Source: Rhabdornis inornatus | Lineage: Eukaryota; Chordata; Aves; Passeriformes; Rhabdornithidae | Length of the DNA: 64,000 nt | Direction of reading: 5' to 3' | Assembly: GCA_013397075.1 (NCBI GenBank) | Contig: VWZS01002576.1 | Coordinates: 24,827 to 88,826 of the forward strand | In this document: positions 1 through 11,452 of the stretch, in pieces | Layout of the letters: the number at the start of each line of letters is the position of its first letter | Numbering within the stretch: position 1 is the first letter of the stretch | Notes under the pieces: generated by a model | What the model saw: only the letters and a program-made list of their open reading frames with translations | Database searches by the model: none | Told to the model about the DNA's origin: nothing | Program-made: the position numbers and the translations under genes

Positions 1-3000
1 TCCTTTCTTTTCCTTATTGCCTGTGTTTTGTACTCCTGAAAGTTGGAAAGAGTTGAGGAGTTGTCTTTAGCTCATTGATGCATGATAAAGCTGGGGTTAT
101 GCTCTTCTCCTTCTGCTAATATTCTTTTTAAGGTCTTAAAAACTCTTCTGATAAGTTTCTGTTCAATTTCTATCCACATGATTTAATTAACAACTAGCTG
201 ATCCAACATTTTTTGCTTCAGCTGTGGGCATAAGAAATATTCATGTTTCCAAGGAACTCCGTCTCCCCTTAGATTTTCCTGTGGCTTTGATTAGTCAGAA
301 GTTTGCTACAGGAGCAATCCCAGCAGTAGATTCCATAAAGGGAATAAGAATATAAAGCTAATATTTCTATTAAACTGGGGAAAAAAAACTCCAAAACCAA
401 AAACAAGATAAAGTTGGAGAGCAAAATTCTGACAAATAATATTTATCTGAAAGCAACATACAGACTCGACTTTCACAAAGAAGGACTTCTGAATTTCTTC
501 TTCATCACACATTTTTTTATAAAAAAGAAGTGGATCCTTAAGAATATAGAAAGGGAATATGCAGCTTATCTTTGATTAAAAGGCTATTGGGGCCTATATT
601 TATCTTGACAACTTGAATTTTGCAGAGGATGATAAAGAAATTTACTCAATTAATTGCAGCTTTAAACTGGTCCAAAGTGATAATTTTTAGCTCTTCTTCT
701 GTATCATTTAAAAAACTCCACCAATATTTTAAAAGAATGTGCGCATTATTTAACTAAACTCTTACAAGAAAATTTTGTTGAATAAATAATCCTCAAAAAT
801 CCTATGGGCTTATAAAAGAATAACTGACTGCTTTCTGCCTGTCATATTATCTGTAATCAGAGTTGTGCCACATAAATCAGTACATGAAACATAAGATGTA
901 CAAGACACTACCAGCAAGGCCATGGGTTTGGAGAATCTGTGAGTGTAGAATTATGCAGGTTCTTTATGATTTCATAGGCCTGTAATTTCATTAAATTNGA
1001 GGTACAAGTATTATCTAATCCTACTCTGACAGTCCACAGTAAGGAGGTGCATGAAAAGAGACATTAGGCAAAATAAATTTTCAAGTAGCAGAGTGATTCT
1101 TCTATGGCAATAATTGAAGAAAAAGACTATTTACTTCTGTTTTTATTTTTCAGGTAGCTTGATTTGTAACTTTACAGCAGTTTGCATCAACTTCATTTGT
1201 ATTTACCGAGTTTTAATTTCCTTTAATTTCTCTAATTTCCTCCTTGATAAATTTCATTATAGAGTGCAGAGAAAATAAAGATGTGATTCGTCTTTTAAAA
1301 GTATGTGATTAATATGTTACATAGACACCTAGTGTATTGTACTAAAAAAAGGTGCTCTTCATTTTTTTTCTTTTCAAAAAAAGGGTTAAAAAAATCCATG
1401 CAACAATGCATTAGCTCCACTGACATCTCTCAATTTTTTTTTTGCAGTCATCAGAATAATGGCAACCATTCTGATTACAAAACACTTATCATAAAGCTCT
1501 GAGTTTAGTATATATGAATAAATACATGTTAAACTTCCAAAACCAGTTTACATTAAGAGAAAAAAAAAATGTAGGTGACTGTTGAATGACAGTGCTTTTA
1601 ATGGGGACAGTAAAAGGTAAATTTGTAGAAGAGAGCAGATTAAACTTGGAGGCCAAACAGAATATTAAAAAGTTGGGTTTTCTAGTGGATCTGGTTCTAA
1701 GGAGTTGAAAATGAAATATTTAGCACCTCAAATTATACTGTTGAAGTAACTAACAATGAAGGCAGTACTTTCTTCTTAATTGTGTATGCATTTTCCTTTT
1801 TCAGACTTACTGCAATCTTTCTTGATGCCATATCTTCATAAGTGGTTGTGTATCAAGCTATTATTAGTGATGGAATCTCTAAAGCTGTGTTTGGAAAGAG
1901 TACATATATCCCTAGAGTACTGTTTCACAGTGTCAGGGTGAAGCTCAAAATATATCAAATTCCTGATACACTTGCTGAGAGTCAACAGCACCATGCCTAC
2001 TTGTTCTATTTTGCAAGTGGTGTTGTTATAAATTATGTGGAACTCCTACGCCTATTTGTATATATGAAGAAAACAGTTTGGATTATTTTTTTATTTTACT
2101 CGAAATGACCATTATTTATTGGTGTTGCTTCAGTGATATACATGATTTGAAAAAAAGTCAGTCTAACATTATAATACAAGGGATGCTAAAAATCATTATG
2201 TTTTAAAGAAAATTTAAAGGCTGTGCATGTGTATAAAAATTTTTAAAACTTTTAAAAATTTAATTTCATTTGATAATCTTTCAAAATAGAGTAATTTTTA
2301 TTTTTTAATGTAAATGTAAACCAGTTCCTTTCAGGACAAAATACGAGGAAAGCCTCTAGATGCCAAAAGCTTTCATGTAAATTAATTATCTTTTTAGAAA
2401 GCAGAATTCTGATAATAATGGTTATTACTTCAGATGATCTAATGTCTGAATATGTATTTCCTGAAAGATCATGTTTATAGAGTTGCTCAATGTATTTGGG
2501 GGTAGTTTCACAATTTGTCGTAGTTGTAAAATGGCTTTCATATACATCCAAAAAATTATTACTTTCACGTTATTTTAGTTGTGTGATGGATGACTCTTGC
2601 CCAGTCATGCTGTTGCTCTTGTCTACATGACCCTTAGCATGGAAATTTCTGAACAATGATGGCAAGATGTAAAGTTTTCCACAAAATTTTTTCAAAATAT
2701 AAATGTTGTATGAACTGAGGTAAGTATCTAAGCTGAATTTCATATTCTTTTAGGAATAAATTAAAATCTTCAAGTTTTTCAGGGATTTTTCTGATATAAT
2801 GGATTTTTGTTAGTACTGTTATTCTGTAGAGAAGAATAGTAGAGACTGTCTGTATACCTCTATGTGAAAAATGATACCCAAATATAGATCTTAAACTGCA
2901 ATACTTATGACGCATTCAAAAGAAACATAGATTTTCTGCTTACCTTTTAATTTTGTGCATAGAATTACAAAATTAAATCAATATAAAGCAAAATAACGTG

Positions 3001-3465
3001 GAATTTTCGCAGCTAATAAATTAGATATTCCAGTCCCCTAACTCCTGTTTTTCATACTAAATGGGTAATCTGACTTTCTGCAGTAGGACTGTCTATGGAA
3101 CAAGATGTTGTTTAGCTGAAGGCATCAATGGAAATAGATATCTAACCATGAATCATGAAATATGCCAGTTGTTTTCACAAATAAGTGAGCGTGTAATGTG
3201 TGATTTTAAGGGATAACATACTTCATAAGGGAATATGCATGCCTCCAATAACTTCAGATAGAAACTCTGATTTTTTTCTTTCCATTTATTCAACTGCTGT
3301 CTGTTTTTTCACCTCCTGTTTCTGAAAACAGCTAATGTGGGCCTTTCTGCAGTCAATCAGTAACCATTCACTTTCTGCGTATTCTCAAAGTTCTGCATAA
3401 AGTAATTAGTAATCAGCTAAGACTCAGTTAAACTTTTTCCACTCCAAAGCATCTTAGACTGGGCG
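1..3465. other. AT-rich non-coding DNA, no recognised element
   Basis: No repeat family, RNA gene or exon is recognisable. Open frames here (the longest about 99 codons, 2252-2551 minus) are rich in I, F, Y, N and K, as expected of chance frames in AT-rich DNA. One ambiguous base lies at 998. A short AT palindrome lies at 2237-2261. Confidence 0.6.
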
Positions 3466-4658
3466 AATCATAGAATGTTTTGGGTGGGAAGGAACCTTAA
3501 AGATCATCTATTTCCAATTCACGTGCCATGGACAGGGACACCTTTTACAAGACCAGGTTGCTCAGATTGACATCCTGCCTGGCCTTGAATGCTTGCAGGG
3601 TTGAGCCATCCACAAGCTCTCTGGGTAACCTGCCCCAGTGTCCCACCACCCCCACAGTCAAAAATTTCTGTCTTATACTTAATTTAAACCTACTCTATTT
3701 CAGTTCAAAGCTATTGCCTCTTATTCTGTCACTACGTGCCCTTGTAGAATGTCCCTCTTCAGCTTTCTTGCAGGCCCCCTTTGGGTACTGGAGCGCTGCT
3801 TTAAGGTCTCCCTGAAGCCTTCTGTTCTCCATCAACCATCTTCTCATCTCCAAAAACCCTGTATCTCTCAGACTGTTTTCATAGGAGAGATATTCCAGGC
3901 CTCCAAGCATCTCTGTGGCCTTCTCTGACTTTCTTCACTAGGTCCAAGTCCTTCTTACCTAGGAGGCCCCAGGGCTGGGAATGTTGCTACAAGTGGGGTC
4001 TCAAGAGAGCAGAGCAGAAAAGGGGAATACCACACTCAACCCTCTGGTCACATTTCTGTTGACACAGACCAGGATGCAGTTGGCTTTCTGGGTTGTGGGT
4101 GCACTTGATTGAGGTTTTCAACCACCAATATCGCTAAGTCCTTTTCCAGTTCTCAATCCATTTTTCAATCCATTCTCCTAACAGCCTGATTTGGGCTTGA
4201 GATTGGGCACCTCACCCAGATGTAGGACCTCTTGTCCTTGTAATTGATGAGGTTCACAGTGGCCCACCTCTCAAACCTGTCAAGGTCCGTCTGGAATCAC
4301 TTCCTTCGAGGTTGTTGACTGCACCATGCAGCTTGGTGTTATTACAAATTTTTTGATTGTGGGTTCCATCCAACAGGCCATGTCTCCGACAAAGATATTG
4401 AGCAGCACTAGTCCCAGTAATGACTCCCAGAAATGTCATTTGTCAGTGGCCTCCATTTGGATATTGAACCATAACTTTTTGAGTGTGATTATACAGAGAA
4501 ATCCTTCTCCACTGTGTGGTCCACCAATCAAATCCATGCCTATGCAATTTAGAGACAAGGACATTGTGCACAGGGCATCATCAAATGATTTCTGCGAGTC
4601 CAGGTACATGACACCAATTTCTCTGTAACCCTGCTAAAGAAAGCCACGATGTTTTTCA

Positions 4659-4860
4659 AACATTAGGAGAAATTTATTCGTGGGAAGTATTTTAAAGCAT
4701 TGGAACAGGCTAATGAGGGAATTGCTGGAGTCACCATTCCTGGAGGTATTTCAAAAGTGTGTGGATATGGCACTTAAGAACATGGTTTAGAAGTGGACTT
4801 GGCACTATCAGGTTAGCAGTTGGACTTGGTGATCACAGAGGTGTCTTCCAACCTAAAGGC
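4659..4860 (+). mobile_element. CR1 LINE 3' fragment nested in the 3466-5682 CR1
   Basis: Plus-strand text reads as the last ~200 bp of CR1: GCATTGGAACAGGCTAATGAGG, GGAGTCACCATTCCTGGAGG, a GGCACTTAAGAACATGGTTTAG-like block, then GTGTCTTCCAACCTAAAGG near the 3' end. It interrupts minus-strand CR1 sequence, which resumes at about 4859 with a few tens of bases missing. It is heavily 5'-truncated and has no coding potential. Confidence 0.85.
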
Positions 4861-4948
4861 TTTGCCCTTAGTGAAACTGTTTTGGCTGTCACCCATCACT
4901 ACCTCCATGTGCCTTAGCATAGTTTTCAGGAGGATCTGCTTCATGATC

Positions 4949-5316
4949 AAAAGTCTGAGGAGCAGCTGAGGGAGTTGGGATTTTGCCAGAAGAGGAGGCT
5001 CAGGGGGACTTCATTGCTCTCTACAACTACCTGAAAAGATGCTTCTACAAGGTGGAGACCATTCTCCCAACTAAGAGTTACAGGATGAGAGGAAATGGCC
5101 TTGGGTTGTTAGATATTAGGAAAAATCTCTTTGCTGTAATGGTAATCAGGCATTGAACAGACTGCCAAGAGAAGTGGTGGAATCGTCATCCCTGGAAGTG
5201 TTCAAAATGCATGTGGATATGACACTTGAAAATATGGTTTAGTGGTGAATAGAGTGATGGGTTAACAGTGGGACTCCATAATTTTAAAGCTTTTTGCAAT
5301 CTAAATTATTCTATGT
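4949..5316 (+). mobile_element. Second nested CR1 LINE 3' fragment
   Basis: This starts at AAGTCTGAGGAGCAGCTGAGG, a typical late CR1 ORF2 stretch, and runs through GGTGGAGACCATTCTCCC, CAAGAGAAGTGGTGGAATCG, TCCCTGGAAGTGTTCAAAATG and GACACTTGAAAATATGGTTTAG to a decayed 3' end TTATTCTATG. The host minus-strand CR1 stops at CTTCATGATC (about 4948) and resumes at TTCTTGCCAGGCACTGAGG (about 5316), giving a clean insertion. About 370 bp, strongly 5'-truncated. It has the same orientation as the neighbouring nested copy and is probably of a related subfamily. Confidence 0.88.
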
Positions 5317-5682
5317 TCTTGCCAGGCACTGAGGAGAGACTGACCAGCCTGAAGGTTTTGTTTCGCCTTTCCCAGATGGTGTAATCTTAACCAGACTGCC
5401 AAAACTGCTCAGTAATAATGAATAGTGGCTTAGCCTGAGGTTCCCTGAGGACCTGTGGATGCATCTTATCAGCTTCCACAAATTTCAGGTTCCTTAGAGG
5501 GGCTTGAATCTGATTTCCAAAGGAGGAGGTTCTTCACTCTCTCAGTCGCTGTCCTTGTCTTCTATGACGTGGGTCATGTGGCTGGAGCACTTGCTGGTGA
5601 AGCCTAAGGCAAAAAACTGAGCAACTCAGCCTTCTCTATGCCCTGGGTAACCAGGTATTCCATTTCCTTCCAGAAAGAATGA

Positions 5683-7978
5683 TCTTCTAGGTGTAGAAGC
5701 TGAACTTATGACATGCTGTGTGGTAGTGTCACTGACTACTTATTTTATTAACTATTTAAAACCAATGTACCTCTATTTTATGTATTGCTTTAATTATCTT
5801 TTTTTTCTTTTTTGTTTTTTTTTTTTCCAGGAGTCCTGCTTATACACTCTACTCAGATCCTGACAAAAAGGAGAAAAATATTTACTTATTTGCCAGATTT
5901 AACTTCTGTTGTCTGCTCTATTCTTCAACCTTAGACAAAAAGTATTTTTAAAAGGGTTACAAGCTTTACTGTACCCACGAATTTTGGCACTTAAAATACT
6001 TCAGTATTTAATAATAATTTTAAAATAAGGGTTGCCTGAGTAAGTTAACCTTTGCAGTCAGGGTATACGCTAACAGTAGCTTTGTCCTAGTGATAATACT
6101 GCTGTGAGTAAAAAATATGTGCTCCCCTATTTAAACCCTTGCTTATTTCTTTTTGTTTCAGAGGTTTTTCATGACAGGTTGCATAGGATTTTTTCCTGTG
6201 CACATTTGTATATTAGACCAGTTCTCTGGATGAATCTGGAGTGAGATCTACAGGATCTCATTAGTAGAAAACTGTTAACCTAGATCAAAGTAGTCCTGTG
6301 ATAGACTAATTAAAGGGTCTAATACTAATGGATTAAAAATTTATATATAAGGATATTGTGTTACTTGTCTTTCTTGTTTTTCACAAGTACAGAACAATAC
6401 ACTCTTCATATGAAAGAAGTTTGGCACAACTGCTGAAAGCTTTGGAAAATCTGAAAGGGTGCCAAAATGTTCTGTATACAAGGACTTAGTTCTAAAAGGC
6501 CTTGTCTTCCTAGAAAATTGTAGGTCAAGGAAGGAAGAAAGATTGGGAGAATATTTGTTTATAAAGTAAAGAAAGACTGATAAAATAATCTAAAAATTCT
6601 TTGAAGCAGCCCAAGAAATGGTTACATATTTTTTTTAGAGGAAAAAAAATAAATCTGCTTAACTTACCCTTCTAAATACAAGATAAACTGGGAAAATCCA
6701 TGACAGGGTTTTTGGACAGAATTTGTTAGGAGTAGAGAAGAAACAGGCATCTTTTAAAGTCATCCTCATACCACAATTAAAATTTAATTGTTGAAAAAAT
6801 ATTTTTAGAGTCTAAACAGGGTAATGAACTTTGTATTGTTCACTAATTTTTATAATTAAAAAATAAGATCTCTCACAGATAAAGTGGAAGGCATTTAGTT
6901 TTCTTTGATGAGTGGTAATGCACTTTTCAATAGAATAGTGGTGTGATCAGTGCTTATCTCTTTTAAAGTCAACCACTTGGAGTCCAAAAAAGAGGGAGAG
7001 ATGTTTATATATACATATAGAGGGAGAGACTCATTCATGCAGTCTATAAGAGTGCATCCATTTTAGGAGCTTGGGCAATTTTCCATTATCATAGTTGACA
7101 GAGAGATATTTGCTCTTCGTTGGTGCTGCTTTTCTTCAGTTTTAAAAAGGGGTTAGTCCTCCCAGGCTCTGCAGTTGCATTATGTTGGCATAATTGTACG
7201 TTGCCATTAAAAGTAGCTCATGCAGCTGCTGGCTGAGCTTGATAGGAAATTGATTTGGTCATAAACTAAGCTGATGAAAGAAAAATACCAAGACCTTTCA
7301 GTCAGATTAATTCTCAAATCTATCTCTTTGTTTAGATGCATGAATACTGTTGCTGGCAAACACAACAACATGAGAATGCACAGGAAGAGTTCAAGGAAAA
7401 CATCTGTGTTGGCTTAAAGTGAACTGGGCCCTCAGGTAATGTGAGCATTCTGCTAGGAAACATTTATTCTGATATTCTGTGCGAGTTTGTCTGCTTTTCT
7501 GCCTTATCTTCTTGCATATGCTGTGTGTCCGGGACTAAAGCCACCTTTCACTGGCATAGAAACTAATTTTCTGTGTGGACTCATTATTTCCAATTGCAGT
7601 CAGTAACTTACACTTACCTTTTGAAACATCTGACCTATATAATTGTTGCAGCAGGGAAATTGTATTAGAAAGAACAGCAATATAACTTAACATGGGAATT
7701 TAAATCATAATAGAAAACCAGTATATCACTGTTTCAAGGAGCAAATAGAGATGTTTCACTTGCAGAAACAACTATCTGTTTTCTCATTCTCTGAAGCACT
7801 ATTGGTGAACACTGATTTGGTTATGTCTGTCACACTCACACACTGATGAGGTCTTCACTTAAGTGTTATTACCCAAGTGTTATTTCACCTTACAATCACA
7901 TGAGAGCCTACCTTCCAAATGCTGAAATCCCCTCGACTACCAGACAGTTCCCATGCTAGCAATTTCTGTAAAACTAGG
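5683..7978. other. AT-rich non-coding DNA, no recognised element
   Basis: Nothing supported beyond a T-rich stretch at about 5799-5827. No long open frame is present. 7130-7260 and 7480-7580 are less repetitive and could hold conserved non-coding sequence, but that cannot be judged from one genome. Confidence 0.55.
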
Positions 7979-8442
7979 TGTTATGGTTTAACCCCAGCTA
8001 GCAGCCAAGCCCCCCACAGAAGCTCGCTCACCCCCCTCAGTAGGATCAGGAGAAAATTGAAAGTGTAAAAGCAGAAAAAGTGTGGGTTGAGATAAAGACA
8101 GTTTAATAGGGAAAGTAGGCTGCACACACAAGCAAAGAAAAAGCAGGAATTAAGTCACCACCTTATGTACAGAGCATGATGTCAGATGGTCTGGAATATC
8201 CTTTGGGTGGGTTGGAATCACCTGTCCCAGCTGTGTCTCCTCCCAACCTCTCATGCACCCCCAACTTCCTCACCAGTGTGGCAGTACAAACAGCAGAAAA
8301 GGCCTTGGTTCTGTGTAAGCCCTGCTCAGCAATAACAAAAACATCTCTGTATTACCAACCCTGTGTTCAGCACAAATCCAAAACACAGCCCCATACCAGC
8401 CACTGTGAAAAAAATTAACTCTACTCCAGCTGAAACCAGCAC
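7979..8442 (-). mobile_element. Avian ERV solo LTR, internally shortened
   Basis: The plus strand begins TGTTATGGTTTAACCCCAGC and ends near CAGCTGAAACCAGCAC, the reverse complement of a common avian endogenous-retrovirus LTR that starts TGTGCTGGTTT... and ends ...GGTTAAACCA-ACA. On the minus strand, an ATTAAA polyadenylation signal is readable at about 8102-8107 (plus TTTAAT). A weak TATA-like TACATAAG lies at about 8161-8168, next to a TGACATCATG motif. Compared with the related copy at 24824-25393 it lacks roughly 100 bp in the middle. No gag/pol/env-like sequence flanks it, so it is a solo LTR. Most of it (7998 onward) is repeated exactly at 8468-8936. The family name is not certain from sequence alone. 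Confidence 0.8.
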
Positions 8443-8936
8443 GCTGGCATTTACAGCAATATACTGNCTAGCAGCCAAGCCCCCCACAGAAGCTCGCTCA
8501 CCCCCCTCAGTAGGATCAGGAGAAAATTGAAAGTGTAAAAGCAGAAAAAGTGTGGGTTGAGATAAAGACAGTTTAATAGGGAAAGTAGGCTGCACACACA
8601 AGCAAAGAAAAAGCAGGAATTAAGTCACCACCTTATGTACAGAGCATGATGTCAGATGGTCTGGAATATCCTTTGGGTGGGTTGGAATCACCTGTCCCAG
8701 CTGTGTCTCCTCCCAACCTCTCATGCACCCCCAACTTCCTCACCAGTGTGGCAGTACAAACAGCAGAAAAGGCCTTGGTTCTGTGTAAGCCCTGCTCAGC
8801 AATAACAAAAACATCTCTGTATTACCAACCCTGTGTTCAGCACAAATCCAAAACACAGCCCCATACCAGCCACTGTGAAAAAAATTAACTCTACTCCAGC
8901 TGAAACCAGCACGCTGGCATTTACAGCAATATACTG
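7998..8936. repeat. Perfect 469-bp tandem duplication with an N at the joint
   Basis: Bases 7998-8466 recur at 8468-8936 (offset 470) with no difference found on reading. One N sits at 8467. The unit holds the LTR minus its outer 19 bp, plus 24 bp of flanking DNA ending AGCAATATACTG. The two 80-codon frames starting at 8176 and 8646 are identical copies of LTR antisense text, not genes. An exact duplication broken by one ambiguous base suggests an assembly join, though a very recent duplication is possible. Confidence 0.93.
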
Positions 8937-11407
8937 AAAAAATGGTAGGTTATTAATTGGAGTGTTTGTATTTCCTATCACAATGGGTAGTATCACATTT
9001 ATGTGGCAAACTTGTTTTCACTGGTTCTAGCTTAACTTTTAAATCTTCTTGTGCTGTGAAGTGCCCAGTTAGATTCAGAGACAAGGTTCTGTCATCCTTC
9101 TTTCCTCTACCTTTCTGCACAGGCTCCATGGGAATTGTCAGACTAGCTGACATAGAGTTAGTTGCAATGTTAACCCTCCAAAATGAGGGGAAAATGCTAG
9201 CATTTTCCTTCAGGGTACTATAATTTTCTTAGTAGTTAAAGTAGTTAAAACTAGTAGTTAAAACTTACTTTAAAAGCTAGACTGAAAGGGCAGAAAACTG
9301 ATTTATATTGTTATTAATATCATTATATTTACATTCTCTCATAATGGAATATAATTATCCTTTTTAAAAATAAATTGATAAATGAAATTTTTAAAAACCC
9401 GTACAGTATTCTGACATTTTTAAAGAACTATTTTTCTTATTGTACCTGACCATTTGCTATTTTAAAAAATAGAAAACTAGTTTTGTTATTCTAATTAGAT
9501 TGAGTATTTTTATATTTTTTCCCAACATCTTTTGATTATGCTACTGATTTTTGAATTTTCTATACTTAGAAATTCTAGGGCCTTCTGTCTTCTTGTAAAA
9601 ATGGGCAATGTAACTCCAGACATTTGTGGCACACTCATCTGTTTGATGCCTTGGAGTCTTTCCATGACTTGGATTGTGAAGCTACAGTTAATACAAAAAA
9701 TCCCTAACAAACAACACACAGGCACACACCAGAAAACCCAAACAAACAAACGAAAAAGTGACTACATAAAAATAAAAGTCTAAGTCTCGGAGACAGGCCT
9801 GACCAGAATTTGTTTCTATAAATGTTTTTATTCTAATGACAAAACAGCTTAGCATTCATCATTTCTCATGCTGTTACCTCCTCTTGTGGTTTCCTCCTGT
9901 GCAATCACTTACTCAGCACAGTAAAGTGATAATAAAACTCTGCTTCCATTTTGAGCTTGTTGCAAGCCCTCTCTTTTTTGATTGAGTAATGTTTTCAGCT
10001 GAAAGATGGGAATAATTTTCTCTCTCAGTGAATGCATAAGCTGTAACTATATTGTGTTAAATAAGTCTTGTTTTGCTGGGATATTTTTTGCATTGCTACT
10101 TATATGTGGCTCATTCTTGCAAAGGAAATCTAGTCTTGGTGATGTAAAACTTATGGCATTTCCTGATCTTTTCATAGATGTGTTTTATTCTTTTAAGTCA
10201 CCATTAATTCTACTTTTTGTCATAGACATACAGCAGCTGGAATTAGTGATTACATTTTGATGATATGAGCTATTACTAATTATTATATGATTATCCTAAG
10301 GTTGGCCTCTGAGCATATTATCACATATTAGTGTGTATTTGTGCATTCTTTCAATTACGGTACAATTGATACTCTTGCTCTCTTTTCAGGCTTGACAGAC
10401 TGTCTGACACCAGAGTTTCAAATATCTTTCTGTAAAAACCTGATTCAGATAGGATTTTTCCATATATTTCCTGTGAATGCATTGACATTTTTGTACATAC
10501 ATGTAGAGTAGAACCTTTCTTCACTACATTCGTTTTCAATCCTTTTATTCTTTTTTTGTAATGCAAAGAAGTAATGCCTCTAGTGCTTGGGTACTATATG
10601 CAAACAGAAATTTTCTGCCTATTTTTAAATTTATTTTTGCATTACCTGTATAAAAGGTGCCGAAGTGCGCTGAAGCCATGTAAGAATTATGTTATCAGTG
10701 TTTAGCTTTTTTAAAGATCAATTAGAAAGTTTAAATAAAAAATACCGAAAAAACCCTCTTTAAATCTTCCATTAAATTAATAAAGGAATGAATTATGATA
10801 CCCATTTGTTATTCCATTTTGATTGTATTACTTGCTAATACTTGCTAAATTCCTCACTGTTTTGCAGAAAGGAGAAAAATCACACTGGAATTCTTTCTAG
10901 AATTAATGGATGTCAGCACAAACTTTTCAGCTACCCTTGCTTATGGTTCTGGAAAGACAAAGTCTAAATGGGCAAGAATACTGGCACATAAAAGAGAGGA
11001 AATTGTTCCATATAGCTATGTGTATTCATTCCTTGACCATTTATTTTCTTTTATCTGAGGCTATCAGTATGTCCAAAATCATTAAAGTCATGTTTCACAT
11101 TCATGAAAAATTCAAGTGCAATTCATTGCTGGATATAAATCCTTTCTAGTGTAATTAGCCTGGGTCTCTGTAAATGCTACAAATCAGCACAACTTTCAAA
11201 GGTACAAGTGGATTAAAAAAATTGTAAAAATGTACGTATATCCATTGTTTTCTGACTGGTACAATAATCTGGAAGATGCTTTTTTCTCCTTGCATGCTTC
11301 AAATCTTTCTAGCAATGCTTACACTTCAGGCCCAGAGAAATGTCCTTGTCTAGGTAATATAAATTTATTTAACCTTCAATCACAAATCACAAAACATGCA
11401 GGAGCAA

Positions 11408-11452
11408 GCAGGGCAGGAGGTGGAGGAGGGAGGGGTGAAGGAGGAAAGAGGT
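11408..11452 (+). repeat. Purine-rich GGA/GGG tract
   Basis: A nearly pure G/A run (CAGGAGGTGGAGGAGGGAGG and on) inside otherwise AT-rich DNA. It has several GG and GGG runs that could form a weak G-quadruplex or a triplex. It is probably a degenerate microsatellite. Confidence 0.6.

Larger units (their letters stand above)
3466..5682 (-). mobile_element. CR1 LINE, 5'-truncated, split by two later CR1 insertions
   Basis: Seen: the plus strand at 3466-3510 reads as the reverse complement of a CR1 3' end (AATCATAGAATG, then GGAAGGAACCTTAAAGATCATCT), so the element runs on the minus strand with its 3' end at about 3466. CR1-like sequence continues to about 4658, resumes at about 4859-4948 (TTGCCCTTAGTGAA to GATCTGCTTCATGATC) and again at about 5316-5682 (TTGCCAGGCACTGAGGAG onward). 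These three blocks are collinear parts of one CR1, about 1.65 kb in total. A minus-strand frame at 4254-4439 shows the region after the reverse-transcriptase catalytic box as NNTKLHGAVNNLEG, where active CR1 has DDTKLGG..., so the catalytic aspartates are lost. A dead copy, older than the CR1s inside it. Boundaries are accurate to about 10 bp. Confidence 0.9.

Noticed and set aside
8176..8888. Two identical 80-codon frames (8176-8418 and 8646-8888) that could look like a duplicated small gene
   Set aside because: They are antisense text of an ERV LTR carried in an exact tandem duplication with an N at the joint.
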